From Chitinophagales bacterium (GTDB taxonomy: Bacteria > Bacteroidota > Bacteroidia > Chitinophagales > Chitinophagaceae), in assembly GCA_020636575.1 (NCBI GenBank), contig JACJXP010000001.1:1302001-1366000 (forward strand): a stretch of 64,000 bases of DNA, read 5' to 3'. The position numbers were made by a program, and so were the translations under genes. The notes beneath the pieces were generated by a model. The model ran no database searches, had not been told where the DNA came from, and worked only from the letters and a program-made list of their open reading frames with translations. This document shows, in pieces, positions 34,137-42,250 of the stretch. Positions within the stretch are counted from its first letter, which is position 1. Each line of letters begins with the position of its first letter.

Positions 34137-35342
34137 TCAAAACAACTTTACGATGTGATAGATGCCTGCCGCCAATAAAGCACTGATGGGGATCGTTAGT
34201 ACCCATGCCCAAATAAGGTTGATGGTAACGCCCCACCTGACTGCAGATAAACGTTTAGTAGCGCCTACACCCATAATGGCACCTGTAATAGTGTGTGTGG
34301 TACTAACAGGTATCCGTAAAGCTTCTGTAATAAATAGTGTAAGTGCACCCGCTGTTTCGGCAGCTACTCCTTCAAATGGAGTTACTTTAGTAATACGGGT
34401 ACCCATAGTTTTTACGATCTTCCAGCCACCACTCATAGTTCCAAGGCCTATGGCTGTATAACAGGCTATAGGAACCCAGGCAGGCATTTCGCCAAATGAA
34501 TTGATATTGCCTCCTGCAATTAAAGCAGCTGTAATGATCCCCATTACCTTTTGTGCATCATTACCACCATGGCCAATACTAAATGCGGCAGAAGAAACAA
34601 GTTGCAGCCTTTTAAACCATTGATTTGATTTATGTGCATTGAGGTTGCTGAGGTATAACGAGAATACTGCCATAATAAGCAGAATGAACGAGAGTAATAT
34701 CCATTTAAAGTTTTTTGAATAAAAGATCACCTTCATCGCATAGGCATCATAGTGTGATTTTAACCTGGTTGGATCTGTTTCCAATTTGTAATACAAAAAA
34801 ATGAAGACAAAAATGATCACCCCTATCGAGAATATTTTAGAAGACCACCCTTTTCTGAATGAACTGAGGAACCAGATCGACATGATAAAAGCCATGATCA
34901 TTCCGACGAGTGGGGCCAGGAAAATAAATGCAGCTGTTTTAATGACCACAGGAGAGTTTACTGCAGCAAACCCACCACTGGCGACGGCAGCGCCTGCAAA
35001 TCCCCCGATCAGTGTGTGTGAAGATGAGGATGGTATTCCGAACCACCAGGTGAGCAGGTTCCAGGTTATGGCGGCAATTAGCCCGGAAAAAATAACAACC
35101 ATCATTTTCCCTTGCTGGATCTCATCTGGTTTTACTGTTTTGGCTACTGTGTCAGCCACCCCATGATCTTTAAAAATGAAAAAAGCTGCTGAGTTAAAAA
35201 TAGCGGCCCACAGCACGGCCTGGAATGGTGTTAACACTTTTGTAGAAACAACAGTGGCTATTGAATTAGCTGCATCATGAAAGCCATTGATATAATCAAA
35301 GATGAGGGCCAGTACTATTATGGTGATCAGAAAAGAGGTCAT
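34137..35342 (-). CDS. Inorganic phosphate transporter, PiT family
   Basis: A 401-residue inner membrane phosphate permease with about 10-12 hydrophobic segments. The two PiT signature repeats are present: DYINGFHDAANSIATVVSTKVL in the first half and SIGHGGNDAQKVMGIITAAL in the second. SSSHTLIGG and PVSTTHTITGAIMG are family blocks around the substrate site. PiT is a low-affinity metal-phosphate:proton symporter. It lies 22 bases after the DUF47 gene in the same direction, the usual Bacteroidota pairing. The divergent neighbour is a phosphate-porin-type gene. Confidence 0.95.
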   Translation of the reverse strand: MTSFLITIIVLALIFDYINGFHDAANSIATVVSTKVLTPFQAVLWAAIFNSAAFFIFKDHGVADTVAKTVKPDEIQQGKMMVVIFSGLIAAITWNLLTWWFGIPSSSSHTLIGGFAGAAVASGGFAAVNSPVVIKTAAFIFLAPLVGMIMAFIMSIWFLSSFRKGWSSKIFSIGVIIFVFIFLYYKLETDPTRLKSHYDAYAMKVIFYSKNFKWILLSFILLIMAVFSLYLSNLNAHKSNQWFKRLQLVSSAAFSIGHGGNDAQKVMGIITAALIAGGNINSFGEMPAWVPIACYTAIGLGTMSGGWKIVKTMGTRITKVTPFEGVAAETAGALTLFITEALRIPVSTTHTITGAIMGVGATKRLSAVRWGVTINLIWAWVLTIPISALLAAGIYHIVKLF

Positions 35343-35364
35343 TATTTAATAGAATGCAGGGAAA

Positions 35365-36009
35365 TTATGCGTATTTGATAATAATAGATTCGATTACATT
35401 GCTGGCATCTTCACATTTATCCGTAACGATCTCCATTACCTGGTATATCTCTCTTTTTTTGATGACTTCTTTTGCATCGGGTTCTGTGGCAAACAAGTGC
35501 TCGATACTCATATCAAACACATCATCTGCTTTGTTTTCAACGCTATTGATCTTTACCAATGCTTCGGTGATCTTTCTTACCTTTTTCATATCTCTTAATT
35601 CCACCACAGCAAACTTTACTTGTAAAGTGCTTTCTTCGATCAACTCAGCAAATTTTTTCATCCCATCATCGGGGTTTACCCTATAGAAATTGATCTTTTT
35701 AGAAGAAGCATAAATATAGTCTGCTATATCATCAAGTGCGGTGGCAAGATAATGTATGTCTTCCCTGTCGAATGGAGTAATGAAGTTTCTTCCTAATTCA
35801 GTAAAAAGACTGTGTGTAAGATCATCGTTGTCGTGTTCCAGATTTTCTATTTGTTTTATCAGATCAGCTCTTTTATTAAAGTCAGGCTCTGCAACAATAT
35901 CTTTTAATTTTGAACCCATTAAAGCCACATTATCAGCCACATTCTCAAAGAGTTCATAAAACACTCTGTTTTTGGGCATGAAAACCTTAAGAATTGATTG
36001 AAGTCCCAT
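35365..36009 (-). CDS. DUF47 family phosphate-transport partner (PhoU-like)
   Basis: A 214-residue helical protein of the DUF47/TIGR00153 family, related in fold to PhoU. Blocks include MPKNRVFYELFENVADNV, EHDNDDLTHSLFTELGRNFITPFDREDIHYLATALDDIADYIYASSK and ENKADDVFDMSIEHLF. These acidic repeats (E/DxxxD) bind metal in PhoU proteins. DUF47 proteins always partner PiT transporters and are thought to tune them. The start is taken at MGLQSILKVF (36009); the longer frame adds seven residues outside the family. It heads the unit DUF47-PiT. Confidence 0.92.
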   Translation of the reverse strand: MGLQSILKVFMPKNRVFYELFENVADNVALMGSKLKDIVAEPDFNKRADLIKQIENLEHDNDDLTHSLFTELGRNFITPFDREDIHYLATALDDIADYIYASSKKINFYRVNPDDGMKKFAELIEESTLQVKFAVVELRDMKKVRKITEALVKINSVENKADDVFDMSIEHLFATEPDAKEVIKKREIYQVMEIVTDKCEDASNVIESIIIKYA

Positions 36010-36074
36010 ATTATTTTGTTTAAAAGTCAACGAAATTACCGGGCTTACACAAGGCCAAATTAAGCCAGAATAGA

Positions 36075-36136
36075 ATTAATAATTAATTAATATTAAAATA
36101 AAATCGGGATAACCATTTTATAACAAAGAGTTTATA
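36075..36136 (+). promoter_or_regulatory. Possible Pho-box array before the porin gene (weaker copy)
   Basis: Six 7-bp units at exact 11-bp spacing can be read: ATTAATA, ATTAATA, AATAAAA, GATAACC (36108), TATAACA (36119), GTTTATA (36130). Only the fourth and fifth are distinctive, because the rest is AT-rich. A -7-like element is not at the spacing seen at the other three promoters. Confidence 0.4.
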
Positions 36137-36155
36137 TTGCAGCAACGATCATCGT

Positions 36156-37472
36156 ATGAGAAAACAGTTATTTCTGCTATTGCTTATAATATTGGTTTCT
36201 TTTCCATGTACGGTTATTGGCCAGCGCTACCTTACGGAAATTGACTCATCCTTTTTTATTAAAGATACAGTAAGACCGTTGATCAAACGTTTTGAGAATC
36301 TGCGTATTACAGGTTATATGCAGCCTCAGTTTCAGATAGCTGAAGCTGACGGTGCTCCCAGTTATGCCGGAGGAAATTTTTCTCCATATTCTAAAACCCG
36401 GTTTATGTTGCGTCGGGCAAGGATAAAGATTGATTATGTGCTGCCTTCTAAATCTTCTTTCCCCAAAGCTCAGTTCAGTTTCCAGATAGATGCTACAGAG
36501 AGAGGTGTCGTTGTTAGGGACATGTTTACCCGGTTGTTTGAAACAAAGCATAATCGTTTTTCAATAACAGCCGGATTATTTGCCCGTCCTTTTGGTTATG
36601 AAGTCAACCTTTCCTCCGCTTTTCGTGAAACACCAGAGAGAGGCAGGATGTCCCAGATCTTAATGCCAACGGAAAGAGACCTGGGCGTAATGCTTTCATT
36701 TGAACCCCAGGATAAAAAGGATAAACTAAGGGATATAAAACTAGATGCAGGATTTTTTAACGGGCAGGGACTTTCGGGATCAACTGATTTTGATAGTCAT
36801 AAAGATTTTATCAGCCGGTTGACAATTCGCCCACAACAATTAGGAAAATTTGAGGTTGGCGCAGGCCTTTCTTTTCTCCGGGGAGGCTGGAAGAATGGAA
36901 CAAAGTATGTTTATAAGAGTGGAAAAGCTGTTAACGGCGACAAAGTATTTATTGTAGACTCGTCAGAAGCAAATCTGGGTAAATCTTCGCCCCGCCACTA
37001 TTATGGTGGGGACATCCAGGTAAAAATAAAACATGGTTGGGGTGAGAGTGAATGCCGGGCTGAATATTGGTTTGGCACACAACCAGGCACAGAATTTTCT
37101 TCCCGTAATCCCGGAACAATACCTAACGACAATGGGATTCCGCTACCTACTTATGTTCGCCATTTTAACGGGGCTTTTTTTTACTTCTTACAGAATATAG
37201 TTAATACAAAACATCAATTGTTGGTCAAATTTGACTGGTACGACCCCAATATTAAAGTGAGTGGAAATGACATTGGGAAACCTAATGTAAACCTTTCAGA
37301 AGCAGATATAAAATATTCGACATTGGGTTTGGGATATGTTTATTATATGAACCAATCAACAAAACTTATTTTTTATTACGATAGGGTAAAAAATGAAGTA
37401 ACTCAAATGTCAGGATTTACCGCAGACACAGCTGACGACATATTTACCTGCAGATTGCAGTTTCGCTTTTAA
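36156..37472 (+). CDS. Porin of the OprO/OprP (phosphate-selective) family
   Basis: A 438-residue outer membrane porin. After a signal peptide (MRKQLFLLLLIILVSFPCTVIG-Q), the protein has YMQPQFQIAEADGAP, FMLRRARIKIDYVLPS, FSFQIDATERGVVVRDMFTRLFETKHNRFSITAGLFARPFGYEVNLSSAFRETPERGRMSQIL and a terminal strand ending in QFRF. The length and the RRARIKID/TAGLFARPFG blocks fit the OprO/OprP family, which forms 16-strand barrels selective for phosphate or polyphosphate. Divergent placement from PiT/DUF47 supports a phosphate role, and an array of 11-bp repeats lies upstream. Confidence 0.87.
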   Translation: MRKQLFLLLLIILVSFPCTVIGQRYLTEIDSSFFIKDTVRPLIKRFENLRITGYMQPQFQIAEADGAPSYAGGNFSPYSKTRFMLRRARIKIDYVLPSKSSFPKAQFSFQIDATERGVVVRDMFTRLFETKHNRFSITAGLFARPFGYEVNLSSAFRETPERGRMSQILMPTERDLGVMLSFEPQDKKDKLRDIKLDAGFFNGQGLSGSTDFDSHKDFISRLTIRPQQLGKFEVGAGLSFLRGGWKNGTKYVYKSGKAVNGDKVFIVDSSEANLGKSSPRHYYGGDIQVKIKHGWGESECRAEYWFGTQPGTEFSSRNPGTIPNDNGIPLPTYVRHFNGAFFYFLQNIVNTKHQLLVKFDWYDPNIKVSGNDIGKPNVNLSEADIKYSTLGLGYVYYMNQSTKLIFYYDRVKNEVTQMSGFTADTADDIFTCRLQFRF

Positions 37473-37476
37473 GACG

Positions 37477-37549
37477 CTTAACAATTCCGTAATATTCAGG
37501 TCACAAATGCTTAACGCCACAGTAACATGCCGGTAATGTGCAGCATACA
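37477..37549 (+). promoter_or_regulatory. Pho-box-like array upstream of the TonB receptor
   Basis: Seven 7-bp units follow each other at exactly 11-bp spacing: CTTAACA (37477), CGTAATA (37488), GGTCACA (37499), CTTAACG (37510), AGTAACA (37521), GGTAATG (37532), and a degenerate GCATACA (37543). The first six fit N-N-T-N-A-Y-N. The last good unit has its central T 18 bases before the TTTG of the -7 element (37548-37555, CACCTTTG). Pho boxes are 7-bp units with 4-bp spacers, which is the same geometry. Confidence 0.75.
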
Positions 37550-37555
37550 CCTTTG
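37548..37555 (+). promoter_or_regulatory. -7 element of the TonB receptor gene
   Basis: CACCTTTG differs from TAnnTTTG at one base, lies 17 bases before the ATG at 37573, and sits at the end of the repeat array. Confidence 0.5.
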
Positions 37556-37572
37556 CGCCAAACAATCAGGTC

Positions 37573-40359
37573 ATGCATATAAGGATTCGGTTAGTACTAT
37601 CTGCTTTTTGCATATTATTATATTCTTTAGTTCAGGCACAACAAACTGAAAGGTTTTCCGGTAAGGTATCAAATGCAAGAAATGAAGCCCTTCCGGGTGC
37701 TACTATATTTATTGTTGGAGAAGAAAAGCAAATAATTGCGGATGTAGAAGGTAAATTTTACCTGAACCTGGTGGTAGGCAAAAAATATACGATCCGGGTT
37801 TCCAACACAGGGTACGAGACCAAAGAGATTACAGAGATCGAAGTTGGAACCGGTAATGGCAATTACCTGGAGATCGTTTTGCAGGAAAGCAAAGAAACCA
37901 ATCTTGGGAATGTGGTTATTAAATCTGTATCAAGAAGACAAGAAAATACTTCCGCATTATTATCTTTTCAAAAGAATAACGTATCACTTTCAAGCGGCTT
38001 GGCAGCTGACTTTATCCGCAGGACACCTGATAAAAATACCGGCGAAGTGCTGAAAAGGGTAAGCGGTACCAGTATTCAGGATAACAAATTTGTGATCGTA
38101 AGAGGCTTAAGCGATAGGTATAATTCTGCGATCATTAATAACGCACCATTGCCAAGTACCGAACCCGATAAAAAAGCATTTTCTTTTGATGTAATTCCCT
38201 CTTCTTTAATTGATAATATCATTATTAATAAAACGGCAACACCTGATCTTCCCGGTGAGTTTGCAGGTGGTTTGGTACAGATCAATACAAAAGATGTACC
38301 TACCCGTGATTTATTGACCGTAGGTGTCAGCTTCGGTTTTAATACACAATCTGTTTTTAAAGATTTTACCAGTAATGAACGTAATGGAACAGACTGGCTG
38401 GGTTTTGATGATGGTACAAGAGATCTTCCGGCCACTTTCCCAACTACCCCGCAGGCATATCGTCTCGGAACTGCCATGCAAAAAGTTGAGTGGACCCAAA
38501 TGCTGAACAGTGATGTATATCGCACTAAAAAAACAACGGCCCTGCCTACACAAAGTCATAGCATTACCTGGGGAAATACAGCCAATTTTAAAAACGGCGG
38601 AAAATTGGGGACCATTCTTTCTGTACAATACAGAAACAGCATGTTAAAGTATGCTGTTAACAGAAAACTGTTTGGTTTTGTGGGAGATGAAATAGCCAGT
38701 GTTACTGACGAACAAAATAAGTACAGTGTTAATGTGGGCGCATTGGCAAACATTACATATATAAAAGGCAGACATAAGATATCATTTAAAAATCTGTTCA
38801 ATCAGTTGTTTGAGGATAATTATTACAGTCGTACCGGTTCAAGCATTGACAGGCAACAGGATATTTACTTTATTTCATCGTTCTTGAATCAGCGTTCTTT
38901 ATATAGCGGCCAGTTGGAAGGTGAACACAAGCTTACCAATAGTGGTATCAAACTGGAATGGAACGGCAACTTTGCTTACAACTGGAAAACACAGCCAGAC
39001 CTTAGAACCGTTTCATATAACAGAGCTATAAACAGTAATGATGCTTATGAATATAACGATGATGATACCCGTCGTTTCTTTAGCAGACTCGAAGATTTTA
39101 GTTATGGCGCTAACGGAAGCCTGACAATTCCCTTTAAGTTAAATAAGCAAACACAAACATTTAAAGCAGGTGGTTCTACTTTACTCAGGGTCCGCAACTT
39201 TAAGAGCCGCATATTTCAATATGTTCCGGCATCATCTTCACAATTTAACAGCAGCAAGAAATATTTGCCATTTGACGAAATATTCTCTCAGCCAAACATT
39301 GCGATGGATGGGTTTGTACTCAACGACTTCACCAATAACCAGGACAAATACTTTGGTGCTTCTGCCTTAAATGGAATGTTTGTGATGTTTGATAATAAGT
39401 TAGGAGATAAGGTTAGGATTATTTGGGGTAGCCGGGTAGAAAATTTCCAGCAATTTCTTACAACTAAGGATGTTACTTCAAAGAGAATTGTGATTGATAA
39501 TGAAAAATGGGATGTGTTACCATCACTTAATTTCACTTTCTCACCCAACACTAAAACTAATATCCGTTTAGGAGGTAGCCGTACCATCGCAAGGCCCGAA
39601 TTCAGGGAGATTGCTCCATTTTCTTTCTATGATTATGAAGCCAATTACGGTGTAAATGGCAATCCTGATCTGATGCGAACCAGCATCATTAACGGAGATG
39701 CCCGCTATGAATATTATCCAAAAGGAGGAGAAGCTCTCACTTTTGGGGTTTTCTATAAATCTTTTGATGATCCTATTGAGATAAGACTCGATCCATCAAG
39801 TGTGGTTGACAGAAGAAATTATGGCTACACAAATGCTGATAAGGCCTATACTTTTGGAGCAGAGTTTGAAGTAAGAAAAGGGCTGGATTTTGTGAGTAAG
39901 CAGTTAAATAACTTCAGTGTGTTCACTAACGTTACTGTAAGTTATTCCAAAGTAACACTTACCGGAAGCCAATCTACTAACAGGCCTCTGCAAGGGCAGT
40001 CTCCATACCTGGTCAATGTCGGGTTGCAGTATGATTCTGATAACGATAACCTGAGTGGTTCATTATTGTATAACAGGGTAGGTCAGCGTTTAGCATTGGT
40101 CGGTAACCAGGATTTCCCGGATATATATGAAAGACCCCGAAATCAGCTCGACTTACAATTAGCTAAAAAAATAATTAAGAATCGTGGTGAGCTAAAACTT
40201 ACCTGGTCAGACATTTTGAATAATGCCTACTACTTCTATGAGAATGTAGATAGTAAAAAAGCATTTAACTCAGGAACCGACAGGTTATTCAATTCTTATA
40301 AACCCGGCTCAACGATTACATTAGGATTTACTTATGATTTTAATATTGGAAATAAATAA
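37573..40359 (+). CDS. TonB-dependent receptor (probable phosphate-starvation receptor)
   Basis: A 928-residue outer membrane receptor. Signal peptide to about residue 22 (VQA-Q); carboxypeptidase-regulatory-like domain about 25-110 (FSGKVSNARNEALPGATIFIVGEEKQI...VSNTGYETKEITEIEV). The plug has LKRVSGTSIQDNKFVIVRGLSDRYNSAIINNAPLPSTEPDKKAFSFDVIPSSLIDNIIINKTATPDLPGEFAGGLVQINTKD. A 22-strand-type barrel follows, ending GFTYDFNIGNK. The ligand is unknown. The gene is preceded by a seven-unit Pho-box-like array and followed after 36 bases by a lipoprotein gene, which I infer to be its surface partner in import of a phosphorus compound. Confidence 0.9.
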   Translation: MHIRIRLVLSAFCILLYSLVQAQQTERFSGKVSNARNEALPGATIFIVGEEKQIIADVEGKFYLNLVVGKKYTIRVSNTGYETKEITEIEVGTGNGNYLEIVLQESKETNLGNVVIKSVSRRQENTSALLSFQKNNVSLSSGLAADFIRRTPDKNTGEVLKRVSGTSIQDNKFVIVRGLSDRYNSAIINNAPLPSTEPDKKAFSFDVIPSSLIDNIIINKTATPDLPGEFAGGLVQINTKDVPTRDLLTVGVSFGFNTQSVFKDFTSNERNGTDWLGFDDGTRDLPATFPTTPQAYRLGTAMQKVEWTQMLNSDVYRTKKTTALPTQSHSITWGNTANFKNGGKLGTILSVQYRNSMLKYAVNRKLFGFVGDEIASVTDEQNKYSVNVGALANITYIKGRHKISFKNLFNQLFEDNYYSRTGSSIDRQQDIYFISSFLNQRSLYSGQLEGEHKLTNSGIKLEWNGNFAYNWKTQPDLRTVSYNRAINSNDAYEYNDDDTRRFFSRLEDFSYGANGSLTIPFKLNKQTQTFKAGGSTLLRVRNFKSRIFQYVPASSSQFNSSKKYLPFDEIFSQPNIAMDGFVLNDFTNNQDKYFGASALNGMFVMFDNKLGDKVRIIWGSRVENFQQFLTTKDVTSKRIVIDNEKWDVLPSLNFTFSPNTKTNIRLGGSRTIARPEFREIAPFSFYDYEANYGVNGNPDLMRTSIINGDARYEYYPKGGEALTFGVFYKSFDDPIEIRLDPSSVVDRRNYGYTNADKAYTFGAEFEVRKGLDFVSKQLNNFSVFTNVTVSYSKVTLTGSQSTNRPLQGQSPYLVNVGLQYDSDNDNLSGSLLYNRVGQRLALVGNQDFPDIYERPRNQLDLQLAKKIIKNRGELKLTWSDILNNAYYFYENVDSKKAFNSGTDRLFNSYKPGSTITLGFTYDFNIGNK

Positions 40360-40395
40360 TTAAATAAAAAAAACAAAAACTCAAAACAAAACTAT

Positions 40396-41742
40396 ATGAA
40401 GAAGATTCTTTTTGGTACGCTGATCCTGGGAAGCCTTTTCAGTGTTACTTCATGTATTAAGGTGAATTTTGATGAGACCACTACAACAACGCCTACTCCT
40501 ACAGAGAGTAATGTGATCACCGGCATTATTTCGTCCAGCAAGTTCTATGCAAAAGGAACCTGGATATTGAAAGGTTATGTATATGTAACAGAAGGTGCTA
40601 CTGTAACTTTTGAAAAAGGCTGTGTAATTAAAAGTGATATTGCCGAAAAAGGTGCTTTGATCATTGAAAGAGGTGCAAAATTAATTGCACAGGGTACTTC
40701 CACTGAACCGATTGTATTTACCAGTGGCCAGCCTGTTGGATCAAGAGCTCCCGGCGACTGGGGTGGTATTGTATTATTAGGAAAGGCGCCAACTAATCGT
40801 CCTTTGGACCCTGCTCCAACCATTGAAGGTGGTATTGGTCGCCAGTATGGTGGTACTGATCCTTTGGATGAAAGCGGAATTATTCGTTATGTACGAATAG
40901 AATTTGCCGGTATTGCTGCTGAGCCAGGTTCTGAGATCAACGGACTTACCTTCGGTGGTGTAGGTTCCGGTACAATCGTTGAGAATGTACAGGTATCATT
41001 TGGTAATGATGATGCATATGAGTGGTTCGGCGGAACTGTAAATGCCAAGAACCTTATTGCTTTTGCGACTGCTGATGATGATTTTGACTTTGACTTTGGT
41101 TTTAATGGAAAGATCCAGTACGCAGTTTCTTGCCGTAAGCCAGACTTTGTGGATGCAGGTGATGCAGGTAATGGTATTGAGTGTGATAACGACGGATCCG
41201 GAACATTAGCTACTCCTCGTACTATGCCACAATTGAGCAACTTCACCATCATAGGTCCAAACAGCGCTACTGCTGCAGCTAACCATAACTTATCTAATCG
41301 TTGGAGAAGAGCTACCCGCTTCATGCTAAGAAATTCTATTCTTATGGGTCATCCTGATGGTGGTTTCTCTATGGAAAGCGATGCTACTTTGACTGACTAT
41401 TATGTGAATGATATATCTGAATTCAAAAATAACCTGGTACATGCTGAGACCAATCTGTATAAATCAAGCAATTCAGCCATTTGTACTCCTGCACAGATAC
41501 AGGCTAAAGCAGAAAGCGAAGGATGTATCACTTATACCAACATTGATAACATCATGCTGGAAAATCCTTTCTATTCTACTAATCCTAACTTTTTGCCAAA
41601 AGCAGGTTCGCCGGCTCTTACTGGAGCTAGTTATACCGGGATGAACTCATTCTTTACAAGCGGTACTTATCGTGGTGCTTTTGGAACCACAAACTGGATA
41701 ACAGGATGGACCAACTGGGATCCATTTAATACTACCTATTAA
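40396..41742 (+). CDS. Surface lipoprotein partner of the TonB receptor
   Basis: A 448-residue lipoprotein. The signal peptide ends in a lipobox-like FSVTSC, followed by a Thr-rich linker (DETTTTTPTPTES). The body is rich in short repeated strands and Gly/Asn/Asp turns (GALIIERGAKLIAQGTSTEPIVFTSGQPVGSRAPGDWGGIVLLGKAP, RYVRIEFAGIAAEPGSEINGLTFGGVGSGTIVENVQVSFGNDDAYEWFGGTVNAKNLIAFATADDDFDFDFGFNGKIQ). This resembles a right-handed beta-helix, in which GT/GG turns stack. The four-Asp stretch DDDFDFDFG could bind metal. The pairing with a TonB receptor resembles SusCD-like import pairs, although it is not a SusD. A terminator follows. Confidence 0.78.
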   Translation: MKKILFGTLILGSLFSVTSCIKVNFDETTTTTPTPTESNVITGIISSSKFYAKGTWILKGYVYVTEGATVTFEKGCVIKSDIAEKGALIIERGAKLIAQGTSTEPIVFTSGQPVGSRAPGDWGGIVLLGKAPTNRPLDPAPTIEGGIGRQYGGTDPLDESGIIRYVRIEFAGIAAEPGSEINGLTFGGVGSGTIVENVQVSFGNDDAYEWFGGTVNAKNLIAFATADDDFDFDFGFNGKIQYAVSCRKPDFVDAGDAGNGIECDNDGSGTLATPRTMPQLSNFTIIGPNSATAAANHNLSNRWRRATRFMLRNSILMGHPDGGFSMESDATLTDYYVNDISEFKNNLVHAETNLYKSSNSAICTPAQIQAKAESEGCITYTNIDNIMLENPFYSTNPNFLPKAGSPALTGASYTGMNSFFTSGTYRGAFGTTNWITGWTNWDPFNTTY

Positions 41743-41763
41743 TATCTTTTATATAGTTTTGAG

Positions 41764-41795
41764 AAGCGTCCTGAATTTTCAGGACGCTTTTGTTT
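41764..41795 (+). terminator. Terminator after the receptor-lipoprotein unit
   Basis: Perfect 11-bp stem AAGCGTCCTGA/TCAGGACGCTT (41764-41774/41779-41789), 4-base loop, then a T-rich tail. Confidence 0.87.
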
Positions 41796-41809
41796 AAATA
41801 ATTTTAGTA

Positions 41810-42250
41810 ATGAAGCAGATACTTTTAATTTGTTTGCTGACTCCCACAGTACTCTTTTTTGGATGCAGGGACAATGCTCAAAGAAATCTACAACCAGCGA
41901 TTGCAGGTTGTGATAGCGCCACAGTCATGTATTATCATACTCCCGGTAATCCCCGTTTCTTTAATATGACAAAAGTGTATGATAAGGGTTCTATTGAGGT
42001 TCTCAGTAAAGCCATAAACGGTAAAGTGATCAAACCAAAAGATACCTGTACTACCCAGGGTAAGATCTATTTTTATGCAGACAAAGGCGCTATATATGTA
42101 ACCTATTTTTCAAGATTGGATGATTGTATGACACTTTCTTTTATGGAAACTGGAGAGAAATATTTTACCAAAATGACGAAAGGTATAAGAGACAGCCTGA
42201 ATAAATGGGAAACTACAGCTAAGGAACCGGTAAGTGCTGATGCAAACTAA
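41810..42250 (+). CDS. Small lipoprotein, paralogue of the 46915-47319 gene
   Basis: A 146-residue putative lipoprotein (signal to FFGC). The mature part has the pattern AGCDSATVMYYHTPGNPRFFNMTKVYDKGSIEVLSKAINGKVIKPKDTCTTQGKIYFYADKGAIYVTYFSRLDDCMTLSFM. The same pattern (LAGCDSLVITF, a short loop, one Cys near DTA/TC, then G.I.F and V.F.Y.....C....) recurs in the lipoprotein at 46915-47319, so the two are diverged paralogues of unknown function. Spaced cysteines suggest a disulfide. It is convergent with and overlaps (4 bases) the transglutaminase-like gene. Confidence 0.65.
   Translation: MKQILLICLLTPTVLFFGCRDNAQRNLQPAIAGCDSATVMYYHTPGNPRFFNMTKVYDKGSIEVLSKAINGKVIKPKDTCTTQGKIYFYADKGAIYVTYFSRLDDCMTLSFMETGEKYFTKMTKGIRDSLNKWETTAKEPVSADAN

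Noticed and set aside
37943..37966. A possible frameshift in the TonB receptor near the linker SRRQENTSALLSFQKN.
   Set aside because: The frame is continuous and the plug follows normally; the segment is a variable linker.
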